From Planctomycetota bacterium (GTDB lineage: Bacteria > Planctomycetota > Planctomycetia > Isosphaerales > Isosphaeraceae), in contig JAKAUH010000616.1 in NCBI GenBank assembly GCA_021818605.1, positions 1-22,382 of the forward strand: DNA of 22,382 nucleotides. The letters run 5' to 3'. The translations under genes and the position numbers were made by a program. The notes beneath the pieces were generated by a model, which was not told the origin of the DNA, did no database searches, and was given only the letters and a program-made list of their open reading frames with translations. Shown piece by piece: positions 7,377 through 15,125 of this stretch (position 1 is the first letter of the stretch; every line of letters starts with the position of its first letter).

Positions 7377-7385
7377 ATCCCCGCA

Positions 7386-8390
7386 ATGACCCGAATCTCC
7401 ATCGTCATCCCGGTCCACGACGAGGCCGACAGCCTGCCCGCCTTGCACGCTGAGCTCGCCTCGGTGTTTGCCGACGGCGCGCACGGACCGGCCGAGTTCC
7501 TCTTCATCGACGACGGCAGCCGCGATGATTCGTGGCGGGTGATCCAGGATCTCTGCCGCAAGGATTCGCGCGTGGGCGCGATCCGCTTCCGCCGCAACTT
7601 CGGCAAGGCCGCGGCACTCATGGCCGGGTTCCAGGCGGCGCGGGGCGAGTTCGTCTTCACGATGGACGGGGACCTCCAGGACGACCCGGCGGAGATCCCG
7701 TCGTTCCTCGCCGAGATGGACCGGGGTTACGATGTCGTCAGCGGCTGGAAGAAGGTGCGGTACGACCCGTGGCACAAGGTTTACCCGAGCCGCGTCTTCA
7801 ACGCGATGGTCAGCTCCATGACGGGCTGCCGGCTACACGACCACAATTGCGGGTTCAAGCTTTATCGCCGCGAGGTGCTGGACGAGGTCGGCATCTACGG
7901 CGAGCTGCACCGGTTCATCCCGGTGCTGGCGCACGCGCGAGGCTTTCGTGTCGGCGAGGTCGTCGTCCGGCACCGGGCCCGCCAGCATGGGCGGTCGAAG
8001 TATGGCGTGACGCGGATGGTCAAGGGGTTCCTCGACCTGTTGACGGTCCGCTTCCTCACGAGGTTCAGCCAGCGCCCGCTGCACGTGCTGGGCGGATTCG
8101 GCCTGACGATGACAGCGATCGGCGGGCTGGGAATGCTGTACCTGGCGATCGTCTGGCTCGACCCGGACCACAAGCCGATCGGCGACCGCCCGCTGCTGTT
8201 TTACTCGGGCGCGTTTCTGAGCATCGGCATCCAGCTTCTGAGCCTGGGCATCCTGGCCGAGCTGGTCACGGCGTACAACATCCGGCCCGAGGATACCTAT
8301 AGCGTCGTCGACCGAATCCCGGCGCGGCAGGAAGGCGAGGCTTCCACCGCGCGCGTCGAACATGCCGATCCCGCCGAGGAACCGAGATGA
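7386..8390 (+). CDS. Family 2 glycosyltransferase, GtrB/DPM1 type
   Basis: This enzyme should transfer a sugar from a nucleotide donor to polyprenyl phosphate on the cytoplasmic face of the inner membrane. The GT-A fold signature is clear: ISIVIPVHDEADSL (4-17), FLFIDDGSRDDSW (38-50), the FRRNFGKAAALMAGF segment (68-82), and the DXD-containing TMDGDLQDDP (92-101, D94/D96). The usual HDHNCGFKLYRREV stretch and a QHGRSKYG motif follow. Two transmembrane helices near the C-terminus (about 235-260 and 272-298) match the GtrB/DpmA architecture. The length (334 aa) is usual for the family. The start follows the upstream stop by 21 nt without a Shine-Dalgarno site. The stop overlaps the next start by 4 bp (ATGA), implying translational coupling. 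Confidence 0.93.
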   Translation: MTRISIVIPVHDEADSLPALHAELASVFADGAHGPAEFLFIDDGSRDDSWRVIQDLCRKDSRVGAIRFRRNFGKAAALMAGFQAARGEFVFTMDGDLQDDPAEIPSFLAEMDRGYDVVSGWKKVRYDPWHKVYPSRVFNAMVSSMTGCRLHDHNCGFKLYRREVLDEVGIYGELHRFIPVLAHARGFRVGEVVVRHRARQHGRSKYGVTRMVKGFLDLLTVRFLTRFSQRPLHVLGGFGLTMTAIGGLGMLYLAIVWLDPDHKPIGDRPLLFYSGAFLSIGIQLLSLGILAELVTAYNIRPEDTYSVVDRIPARQEGEASTARVEHADPAEEPR

Positions 8391-10144
8391 CCTTCGTGGA
8401 CGAACTGATCCCGCCCCGGCACGACGCGCGGCGGTTTGCCGCGGCCCTGATCATCACCGGCGCCGTCTTCATCGCCGCCGGGCACACCCTGCGCCAGCCG
8501 GCCTTCATGACGGCCAATGATATCTCGCGATGGTGCACCGTCTGGAGCCTCCTCGAGCGCGGCACTTACGCGATCGACGAGTGCCCCTGGCAGGGCGACA
8601 CCCAGGACAAGATCCAGTGGCCGCCGCGCAAGGCCGGTGAAACCGCTCAGGTCGAGAGCAAGGCCGTCGAGACCGCGCAGGCGGAGAGCAAGACCGGCGA
8701 GACCGCACAGGCGGAGAGCAAGGCCGGCGAGACCGCGCCGGCCGAGGGCCAGCCCGACGGCCGGCACTATTACTCGAGCAAGCCCGCCCTGATCTCGACC
8801 CTGATCGCCGGGATGCTCTATCCGGCCCGACGGATCACGGGCGTGCCGCTCGATCGCGTGGTCTTGCAGGAACGCGCCGAGCGCTGGACACAGAAGCCCG
8901 ATCCCGACCACCCCGGCCGGTTCAAGCCGGTGCTCGAACGCCCGAAGGACCCGGTGAAGTGGCCGGCGTACATCTTTTACTTCAAGCCGACCCTGCTCCT
9001 GATCAACGTGATCCCGTTCGGGCTGTTCCTGGTCTACTTCGCCCGAGTGCTCGACCGGTATGCGCGCAACGACTGGGCATGGCTGTTCTCGCTGTTCGCG
9101 GCGGCGTTCGCCACGTATCTTCTGCCCTACACTCAGACCCTGAACAACCACACCATCGGCGCGTTTGCGGCGTTCTTCGCGCTCGACCAGTTCTTGCGGA
9201 TCTGGGACGAGGGGCTCGACCGCGGCTGGCGGTTCGCAGCGGCCGGTTTCTTCGCGGGGTTCGCGGCGTCGACCGAGCTGCCCGCGCTGGCGTTCCCGGC
9301 GCTTCTGGGCGCCATGCTGCTGGTGCGCCACCCGAAACGAACGCTGCTCTTCTTCGTACCCGGACTGGCGATCCCGCTGGCGGCGTTCGTCGGGGCGCAG
9401 TACCTCGAATTCGGCCAGTTCTTCCTGCCGTATGAGTCGTTTGGCTCCGACGCCTATCTGTGGGAAGGGAGCATCTGGCAGACGCCGCTGGAGCTCGACG
9501 CGTTCAACAAGACGCCCGAGCCGTACTGGGTGTATCTCTGGCACATGACGTTCGGCCACCACGGGATCTTCTCGCTGACGCCGATCTACCTGCTGTCGGT
9601 CTGGGGCGGCATGAAGCTGCTGTCGGGCGGGCGGTGGCTGACGGCTCTGTCGATCCTGACGTTCCTGGTCGTCGCGGGCCTGGGCGGTTATTTCCTGTAT
9701 GACCCCTCAGCCTGGCTGACAGGCGGCCGGCTGCACCGGTATGTCTGGGCGCTCGCGGTCATCCCGGCGCTGCTGGCGTTGCTCGCCCTGGTCGCGGGTC
9801 TGCCGGTCCTGCGGCGCTCGGCCCGGCCGATGTCGGCCGTGGCGTGGATGACGGCCGTGCTGACGGTGGTGGTGCTGGCGTTTTATGCCTACACGCCCAA
9901 GGCGCGGAACTACGGCGGCTCGGCGCAGGGGCTGCGATGGATCATGTGGCTGATTCCGTTCTGGTTGCTGCTCTTGCCGTCCGGCGTTGAGGCCGGCCAG
10001 GCCCGCGGGCGTGCCCGCCGACTGGCGCTGGTGGCGCTGGCGATCTCGGCCATCTCGGTCGGCTATGCCATCCGCAACCCCTGGAGCCACCCCTGGATCC
10101 TCGACGCGATGGAGCACCTGGGGATCTATCGGCTGAGTCGTTGA
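8387..10144 (+). CDS. Polytopic membrane protein, GT-C glycosyltransferase-like
   Basis: The protein has 585 aa with about ten hydrophobic segments. After the first helix (AALIITGAVFIAAGHTL) comes a long extracytoplasmic loop with TANDISRW and ERGTYAID, then DGRHYYSSKPALISTLIAG. An acidic residue in the first external loop is the hallmark of GT-C enzymes such as ArnT and PMT. Together with the upstream GtrB-like enzyme and flippase-like protein, this makes a lipid-sugar-dependent glycosyltransferase the most reasonable guess. I do not see a clean PMT_2 match, so the function stays inferred. The same loop carries four 10-residue repeats (KAGETAQVES-like) encoded at 8630-8749. The gene overlaps the upstream one by 4 bp. 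Confidence 0.75.
   Translation: MTFVDELIPPRHDARRFAAALIITGAVFIAAGHTLRQPAFMTANDISRWCTVWSLLERGTYAIDECPWQGDTQDKIQWPPRKAGETAQVESKAVETAQAESKTGETAQAESKAGETAPAEGQPDGRHYYSSKPALISTLIAGMLYPARRITGVPLDRVVLQERAERWTQKPDPDHPGRFKPVLERPKDPVKWPAYIFYFKPTLLLINVIPFGLFLVYFARVLDRYARNDWAWLFSLFAAAFATYLLPYTQTLNNHTIGAFAAFFALDQFLRIWDEGLDRGWRFAAAGFFAGFAASTELPALAFPALLGAMLLVRHPKRTLLFFVPGLAIPLAAFVGAQYLEFGQFFLPYESFGSDAYLWEGSIWQTPLELDAFNKTPEPYWVYLWHMTFGHHGIFSLTPIYLLSVWGGMKLLSGGRWLTALSILTFLVVAGLGGYFLYDPSAWLTGGRLHRYVWALAVIPALLALLALVAGLPVLRRSARPMSAVAWMTAVLTVVVLAFYAYTPKARNYGGSAQGLRWIMWLIPFWLLLLPSGVEAGQARGRARRLALVALAISAISVGYAIRNPWSHPWILDAMEHLGIYRLSR
8630..8749 (+). repeat. In-frame 30-bp tandem repeat, four copies
   Basis: Units at 8630, 8660, 8690 and 8720 encode KAGETAQVES, KAVETAQAES, KTGETAQAES and KAGETAPAEG. 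The period is exactly 30 bp, so copy-number changes would keep the reading frame. The repeat lies in the external loop between helix 1 and the YYSSKP segment. Confidence 0.92.
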
Positions 10145-10156
10145 GAGAATATCGCT

Positions 10157-10235
10157 CCGGGAGGGCGAGGCTTTGGCCGAGCCGGGATCGTGCGACGGCC
10201 CTCGCCTCTCCCGGCTCACCGGGAGGCGCCCTCCC
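10157..10235 (+). promoter_or_regulatory. Ladder of mutually exclusive hairpins before the TauE/SafE gene
   Basis: Four segments can pair in sequence. A (10157-10170) pairs with B (10200-10214) over 14 bp with one bulged T. The distal part of B (10208-10214, CTCCCGG) can instead pair with C (10219-10225, CCGGGAG) around a CTCA loop. C (10221-10226) can pair with D (10230-10235) around CGC. A:B plus C:D therefore excludes B:C. It lies 12 nt after the GT-C stop and 40 nt before the next start. It could be an attenuator, a terminator or a decayed intergenic repeat. Confidence 0.4.
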
Positions 10236-10274
10236 GCAGAGTCTCGGTAGGTCAGAGCTTCCAAGGAGACGACC

Positions 10275-11030
10275 CTGGGTACGACAGAAAATTCCCTGCT
10301 GCTCGGCGCGGGCCTGCTGGCGGGTGCCATGAACGCGGTGGCCGGGGGCGGCTCGTTCGTCACGCTGCCCGCCCTGGTGGCGGTCGGGGTGCCATCGGTC
10401 GAGGCGAATGCCTCGAGCACCGTCGCCCTGTTTCCGGGCAGCCTCGCCAGTGCGGTGGCCTATCGCCGCGACTTCACGCCGCTGGGAATCCTGTCGCTGC
10501 GCACGTTGATCGTCGTCAGTCTGGCCGGCGGAATCGCCGGGGCGGTGCTGCTGCTCCACACACCGGCAAAGGCGTTCGATGCGATCGTCCCCTGGCTCCT
10601 GCTGATCGGGGCGCTGACGTTCGCCTTCGGCAACCAGGCCGGGGCGGCGCTTCGGCGAGTGGTCCACATCGGCCGGAACACCATGCTCGTCTGCCAGTTC
10701 CTGCTGGGAGTCTACACGGGCTATTTCGGCGGGGCGGTCGGCGTGATGACAATGGCGGTCTGGGGCCTGTTCGGCGTGTCCGACATCCGGGCGATGAATG
10801 CGACGAAGGTGCTGGTGGTCGGACTCACCAATGCCATCGCCGTGATTCTGTTTGTCATGGCCGGGAGGGTCTGGTGGTCACAGGCCGGGGCTGTCCTTGT
10901 CGGCGCCGTGGTGGGCGGATACCTCGGCGCAACCTTCGCCCGCCGGCTGCCAGCCAGGGCGCTCCGCCTGGCGATCACGGTCTTCAACTTCGTGATCACC
11001 GCGGTGTTCTTCCTGCGGGCGGCGCGCTAG
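10275..11030 (+). CDS. TauE/SafE-family membrane permease, probable CTG start
   Basis: This is an integral membrane protein of the TauE/SafE (DUF81) family, which exports sulfite, sulfoacetate or other anions across the inner membrane. The duplicated family hallmark is visible: GLLAGAMNAVAGGGSFVTLP near the N-terminus and FLLGVYTGYFGGAVGVMTM at the start of the second half. There are about seven to eight hydrophobic helices in 251 aa, the usual length. The first ATG (10329) would remove the first helix (SLLLGAGLLAG) and cut into the first motif. Upstream in frame there is no ATG, GTG or TTG before the stop at 10248. A CTG at 10275 with AAGGAG 6 nt upstream is the best start. The 3' end overlaps the convergent gene by 35 bp. 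Confidence 0.87.
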   Translation: MGTTENSLLLGAGLLAGAMNAVAGGGSFVTLPALVAVGVPSVEANASSTVALFPGSLASAVAYRRDFTPLGILSLRTLIVVSLAGGIAGAVLLLHTPAKAFDAIVPWLLLIGALTFAFGNQAGAALRRVVHIGRNTMLVCQFLLGVYTGYFGGAVGVMTMAVWGLFGVSDIRAMNATKVLVVGLTNAIAVILFVMAGRVWWSQAGAVLVGAVVGGYLGATFARRLPARALRLAITVFNFVITAVFFLRAAR

Positions 11031-13125
11031 GCTCCCTGGCGGCCAGGCGCAGCTCGGTCGGCGCGGTGATCGTCGCGTCGAGCCAGAGGGTCCGGCCATC
11101 CCACGCGTAATGCGACGGGTCAAGCGATTGGCCGGCGAGCACGAGTCGAGGGCGTCCCTGACTCTCCAGCTCGTCGATCTCGAAGACCGGGTTGACGCAG
11201 GGAGATTCCTGCGAGGCCTTGATCGTGATGGCGATCTCGGGCACCTCGGCGATCAGGCGGATCGCCCGGCGCTCGGGGACGTAGCCCCCATAGCCGAGCC
11301 GGGCGCCTTTCAGCTCCAGCGACGGCGGCGCGGCGAAGCTCCTTGCCCGAGCGACGAGGCGGGCGTCGGGCTCATTGGTCATCCCAATCAGCCAGGCCCA
11401 GGTCCGCTCGACCATCGGCCGCGAGCGACCGAGTGTATCCAGGGTCGCGCGCTCGCCAGTCCGCAAGGGGCGAGGCCGCGTGCCGGCCCAGCTCATCACG
11501 CTGTTGTGGCAGGGGGTCAGCCCCATCCGGTCGTCGATCGCGTTGCCCGTCGCGTTGCCGCGTGCGAGCGGCCAGTGGCTCCCCCAGTAACACGGCGTGG
11601 CCATCTCGCCCCGGTCGAAGAACGGCCCGAAGACCACCGGCGGCAGCGTCGTCTCGCCCGGGTTGAAGTAGATTGCGGACGGCTCGTCCAGCCGGTGCAT
11701 CCTCAGCCGGTAAACGGCCGGGTTGCCGCCGGTGTCGACCTTTGAGGCACCGCCGCCGACCGGGTTCGGGAACCGGAAAGCGTGCTTGCGGCCGTCGAGG
11801 AACAGCGCGTCGACCGGGTTGTCCGGTAGCACGGCGAACGGGTAGGCGCCGGGCGGTGTCAGAATGATGAACTCGCTCAGCTCGTAGTTGTTGGCCGGAT
11901 CGGCCAGCAGATTCACGACCCTCGTGCCGAAGCCATCGGGGTAGAAGTAATAGTCCTCGGCCACCGAGTCGCCCCAGACCCTGTATTTCAGGTCGGTCGA
12001 CTGGTACGTCCAGCGCACGTGCACCCGGGCCTCGGTGGATTCGACGATCGCGACGCGACTGTAGCGCAGCTCCTTGTCCATCAGGGGCTCGACGCAATCA
12101 ACAGCGCCCGCCGGCTGCGAGATGATCTCGGCCCACTCGTAGCAGGCACCCGTGTTATTCCGGCCGGCCCAGAAGGGAATGTAGCTCGACCCGCGCCAGA
12201 AGACGAATCGTCCGCCGCCGGGCAGCGTCACCACAACATCGTCGAGTTCGGCCGGCCAGGCACCGTCATAAGGCATCGTCGAATAGGCACCCGATTTTGG
12301 ATCGCGGACCGAGATCGGCGGGTCGTAGCGGAGTCTCTCCCGCGTGGCGCCGAAGCGTGGACGGACCGGCGGCCGGTTCACGAGCATCACCGGGATCGAC
12401 TTCTTCCAGAAGACGCGGCCGTCGGAGTCCTCGAGCACGACTGTGAGCGTGTCGCGATCAGCAGCCGTCGGAGGCTCGGGGAGCTTGATGGACTCCTTCC
12501 GTGCCTGGCCGGCAGGCAGGTCCATTTTCGCGGTGGCCTTCCGATCGGGCCGCGAGCCGAACCAGGCCGACAACTTCACCCCCAGGCGGTCGCCATCCCA
12601 ACTCATGGCCGCAGCGGTCAGCGCCGCGGACTGGCCGGGTCCGAGCAGCAGCCGGTCGGACGGCACGAGGATCGCGCCCAGGTCCACCGGGTTGACGATC
12701 GGGAACGCCTCCGCAACGGCGTCAATCTCGAAGGCAGGGCGGACGACCCGCGTCCGGGCCAGCTCGACGAGGGAGCCGGTCGTTGACCTCGCCCGCAGCA
12801 CGATTTCGTCGGCCTCGTCGGCGATCGGCAATCGGGTGGAGTGGGGGGGCTTTGCCGGGATTGAAACCGACGAACGACCGATCTCCTTGCCCCGGCTCAG
12901 CAGGACGAGGCTCGGCCCGTCGCTCTCGGGCCGTCCTGTTGCAACGATGAGTGCGGAGGGGCGAGTCCCGACCCGATCGACGCCGAACGGCGGCCGCCAC
13001 GGATGGCCGCGGTCCACGGAGAGGCGATAGGCCACGCCGGCCGGCTTCGGCTCGTCGCCCCGCGCCGCGAGGCCCGCGATGGCCAGGATCCCGATCACGG
13101 CCGCTATGCCAGCTCGTCCGGTCAT
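10996..13125 (-). CDS. Large secreted protein of unknown function (709 aa)
   Basis: The ATG at 13125 has GGAGG 8 nt upstream and gives a classical signal peptide (MTGRAGIAAVIGILAIAGLA, cleavage probably near ARGDE). A TTG at 13164 would overlap the upstream stop and put 13 extra residues before it. The mature protein looks all-beta. An N-terminal third has Ig-like strands (VDAVAEAFPIVNPVDLGAI-like segments are typical). A central region is rich in Trp/Tyr (FVFWRGSSYIPFWAGRNN, EDYYFYPDGFGTRVVNL, YWGSHWPLARG). This composition is reminiscent of carbohydrate-binding or lyase beta-sandwich proteins, but I recognise no catalytic motif and do not assign one. It lies 35 bp downstream of the E1-beta gene, so it is probably the last gene of that operon. 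Its 3' end overlaps the TauE/SafE gene tail-to-tail. Confidence 0.8.
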   Translation of the reverse strand: MTGRAGIAAVIGILAIAGLAARGDEPKPAGVAYRLSVDRGHPWRPPFGVDRVGTRPSALIVATGRPESDGPSLVLLSRGKEIGRSSVSIPAKPPHSTRLPIADEADEIVLRARSTTGSLVELARTRVVRPAFEIDAVAEAFPIVNPVDLGAILVPSDRLLLGPGQSAALTAAAMSWDGDRLGVKLSAWFGSRPDRKATAKMDLPAGQARKESIKLPEPPTAADRDTLTVVLEDSDGRVFWKKSIPVMLVNRPPVRPRFGATRERLRYDPPISVRDPKSGAYSTMPYDGAWPAELDDVVVTLPGGGRFVFWRGSSYIPFWAGRNNTGACYEWAEIISQPAGAVDCVEPLMDKELRYSRVAIVESTEARVHVRWTYQSTDLKYRVWGDSVAEDYYFYPDGFGTRVVNLLADPANNYELSEFIILTPPGAYPFAVLPDNPVDALFLDGRKHAFRFPNPVGGGASKVDTGGNPAVYRLRMHRLDEPSAIYFNPGETTLPPVVFGPFFDRGEMATPCYWGSHWPLARGNATGNAIDDRMGLTPCHNSVMSWAGTRPRPLRTGERATLDTLGRSRPMVERTWAWLIGMTNEPDARLVARARSFAAPPSLELKGARLGYGGYVPERRAIRLIAEVPEIAITIKASQESPCVNPVFEIDELESQGRPRLVLAGQSLDPSHYAWDGRTLWLDATITAPTELRLAAREPSAPPAGRTPR

Positions 13126-13160
13126 CGGGCGGACCTCCGTCGTTTCAGGGTCGGTGGGGC

Positions 13161-14228
13161 TCAATCGCGGACGAGGTCCCGAACGGCCGCGACGATCCGC
13201 GCGGCGTCGGGTCGATACGCGTCCTCGAGCACGGGCGAGAACGGCACTGGGACATCGGCCGACGCCACGCGGACAACCGGCGCGAGCAGGCTGTCGCCGA
13301 ATCGTTCGGTGATCGCCGCGGCGATCTCGGCGCCGACGCCGCCGGTGATCGGGCCTTCCTCAACGATCACGACCCGACCCGTCTTTCGCACCGAATGGCC
13401 GATCGTGGCGTGGTCGATGGGCGAGAGGCTGCGGACGTCGATGACCTCGGCGTCGATGCCTTCCGCGGCCACTCGGTCGGCCGCCTGGCGGGCGAAGTGG
13501 GCCATCAGCAGCCAGGCCAGGATGGTCACGTCACGGCCCGGCCGGCGGACAACGGCACGATCGAGGGGTACGGTGTAATCGCCGTCGGGGACGTCGCTGG
13601 TGGCGTCGACGGCGCCGGGCTCCGTGCGCGCGCCCTTCGAGCCATAGAGCAGCTTGTGCTCGAAGATCAGCACGGGATTATCATCGCGCACGGCTGACCT
13701 GAGGATTCCCTTGGCGTCGTAGGCGTCGGAGACGGCAACCACCTTGATCCCCGGCACGCCGACGAAGTAGCGCTCCATGTTCTGGGCGTGCTGCGAGCCC
13801 CGGCCCGTGGCGCCGACGGGCGCGCGCATCACCATCGGGACCTTGATCGTGCCGCCCGACATGTACCGCATCTTGGCGGCGTTGTTGACGATCTGGTCCA
13901 TGGCAAGGAACAGGAAGTCGCTGTACTGGACATCCACGATGGGCCGCATCCCCATCATGGCCGCACCGACGGCCGCGCCGAAGAAGCCGAGCTCGGCGAT
14001 CGGCGTGTCCAGCATCCGGTCGGGGAATTCTTCCTCGAGGCCGAGGGTCACGGTGAACGCGCCGCCCCAGCCGCCTGGCACGGCGATGTCCTCGCCCATG
14101 CAGAAGACCGAAGAGTCGCGCCGCATCTCCTCGGCGATCCCCTCGCGCAGCGATTCGGCGATGCTGAGGCGTCTCATGACCTGACCTGGGGCTGCCTCGG
14201 CCCTCCTGCTCGGTGCTTGTTGCTTCAT
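13161..14228 (-). CDS. 2-oxoacid (pyruvate/acetoin-type) dehydrogenase E1 component, beta subunit
   Basis: E1-beta pairs with E1-alpha to form the thiamine-diphosphate active site that decarboxylates a 2-oxoacid or cleaves acetoin. Family features are MRRLSIAESLREGIAEEM, VFCMGEDIAVPGG, the TPIAELGFFGAAVGAAM stretch, YSDFLFLAMDQIVNNAAK, the GSQHAQ site (usually QHSQ), and a C-terminal transketolase-like domain (VIDVRSLSPID, VVIVEEGPITGGVGAEI). I list the ATG at 14228 because it overlaps the upstream stop by 4 bp (ATGA). The family-like sequence begins only at the ATG at 14177, which may be the ancestral start. With 355 aa the length is normal (338 aa from 14177). The matching E1-alpha gene is not adjacent: an Rpn-like nuclease gene separates them. 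Confidence 0.92.
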   Translation of the reverse strand: MKQQAPSRRAEAAPGQVMRRLSIAESLREGIAEEMRRDSSVFCMGEDIAVPGGWGGAFTVTLGLEEEFPDRMLDTPIAELGFFGAAVGAAMMGMRPIVDVQYSDFLFLAMDQIVNNAAKMRYMSGGTIKVPMVMRAPVGATGRGSQHAQNMERYFVGVPGIKVVAVSDAYDAKGILRSAVRDDNPVLIFEHKLLYGSKGARTEPGAVDATSDVPDGDYTVPLDRAVVRRPGRDVTILAWLLMAHFARQAADRVAAEGIDAEVIDVRSLSPIDHATIGHSVRKTGRVVIVEEGPITGGVGAEIAAAITERFGDSLLAPVVRVASADVPVPFSPVLEDAYRPDAARIVAAVRDLVRD

Positions 14229-15094
14229 CGCAGGAGGTCACTCCACGATCCGATTGTGGTGTCCTTGATCATCCTCATGCCCAGGGCCTCAAGACGCCCG
14301 ACGTCCTGAATGCCCTCCAGCGCGGCGGCGGATGCCTCATCGGGCTCGCCGAATCGCTCGGTCGCCAGGAGCATCAGGAAGCGACGGGCCTCGATAATGC
14401 GCCCCTCGTCACGGCCCTCCTCGCGGCCCTCTCGCAGGATTTTCTGGTAGGTCGTCGATTCCCTCATGTTACGCACCCCTTCAAAGAGCCTCTCGACATG
14501 CTCGTCCGATAAACGGAGACCCGCCAGCAGGTAGCTCGCGACCCAAAGCTTATCGGCACGCAATGGAGCTTCCCGGTCGATCCGATCGCGCATTCGGCGG
14601 ACCACCCCGGGAAGATCCGATTCGGCGATCGCGGTCAACGGCGCAAGCGGGACCAGGGCGATGCTGCCGTCGAGGTAGAATTCCGGATCCTCCTGCCACA
14701 GGCGTACCACCTCGTAACGATACCGATTCGTCGGCCGGCCGTCCGGTACCTGACGATCGTAGACGCCGTTGAGGCTGGGGGAATTGGCCTCCTTGCTCAG
14801 CAGGATCAGCACGGTAAGCACCGGCAAATCGTGCTGATAGTCGAGGGCGACCTGCCGGTACCAGAGGGTCCTGACGAGGTCCGTCACGTGCCCAGCCTGA
14901 AATTCGATGTTGACCAGGAACGGACTCGGTCCCCGGACCCGCAAGACCTTATCGGCCGCGGCCGTCAGAGTCGTGATCCCGGCTTCGATCACATCGACCG
15001 GCCAGGTCGGGTCAATCCGCAGCCGCTCCATCAAGCAGGATGGCTCGTTCCAGACCAGTTCCTTCGTCGCGACGTCATAGGGGTTATGATCCAT
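14225..15094 (-). CDS. Rpn/PD-(D/E)XK-type nuclease-like protein
   Basis: The protein (289 aa) resembles the Rpn / DUF4351-type family, recombination-promoting or transposase-like nucleases found in many copies in planctomycetes and cyanobacteria. The start NPYDVATKELVWNEP is typical. D48 (AAADKVLRV) and E64-F-Q66 (VNIEFQAGH) fit the PD-(D/E)XK core with the common Lys-to-Gln change. The segment TDLVRTLWYRQVALDYQ follows. Next come the usual YRYEVVRLW block, a charged Glu/Arg-rich hinge (REGREEGRDEGR), and a C-terminal ATERFGEP helix with LEALGMRMI. It sits between the E1-alpha and E1-beta genes on the same strand, 31 bp after the former and overlapping the latter by 4 bp. By eye its base composition is somewhat less GC-biased than its neighbours, which fits later insertion. 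Confidence 0.82.
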   Translation of the reverse strand: MDHNPYDVATKELVWNEPSCLMERLRIDPTWPVDVIEAGITTLTAAADKVLRVRGPSPFLVNIEFQAGHVTDLVRTLWYRQVALDYQHDLPVLTVLILLSKEANSPSLNGVYDRQVPDGRPTNRYRYEVVRLWQEDPEFYLDGSIALVPLAPLTAIAESDLPGVVRRMRDRIDREAPLRADKLWVASYLLAGLRLSDEHVERLFEGVRNMRESTTYQKILREGREEGRDEGRIIEARRFLMLLATERFGEPDEASAAALEGIQDVGRLEALGMRMIKDTTIGSWSDLLR

Positions 15095-15125
15095 CGTGAA
15101 GCGTCTCGTCTCCTCGCACTCGGCA

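Noticed and set aside
13126..13164. TTG start at 13164 for the secreted protein
   Set aside because: It would overlap the E1-beta stop and put 13 polar residues before the signal peptide. The ATG at 13125 has GGAGG at good spacing.
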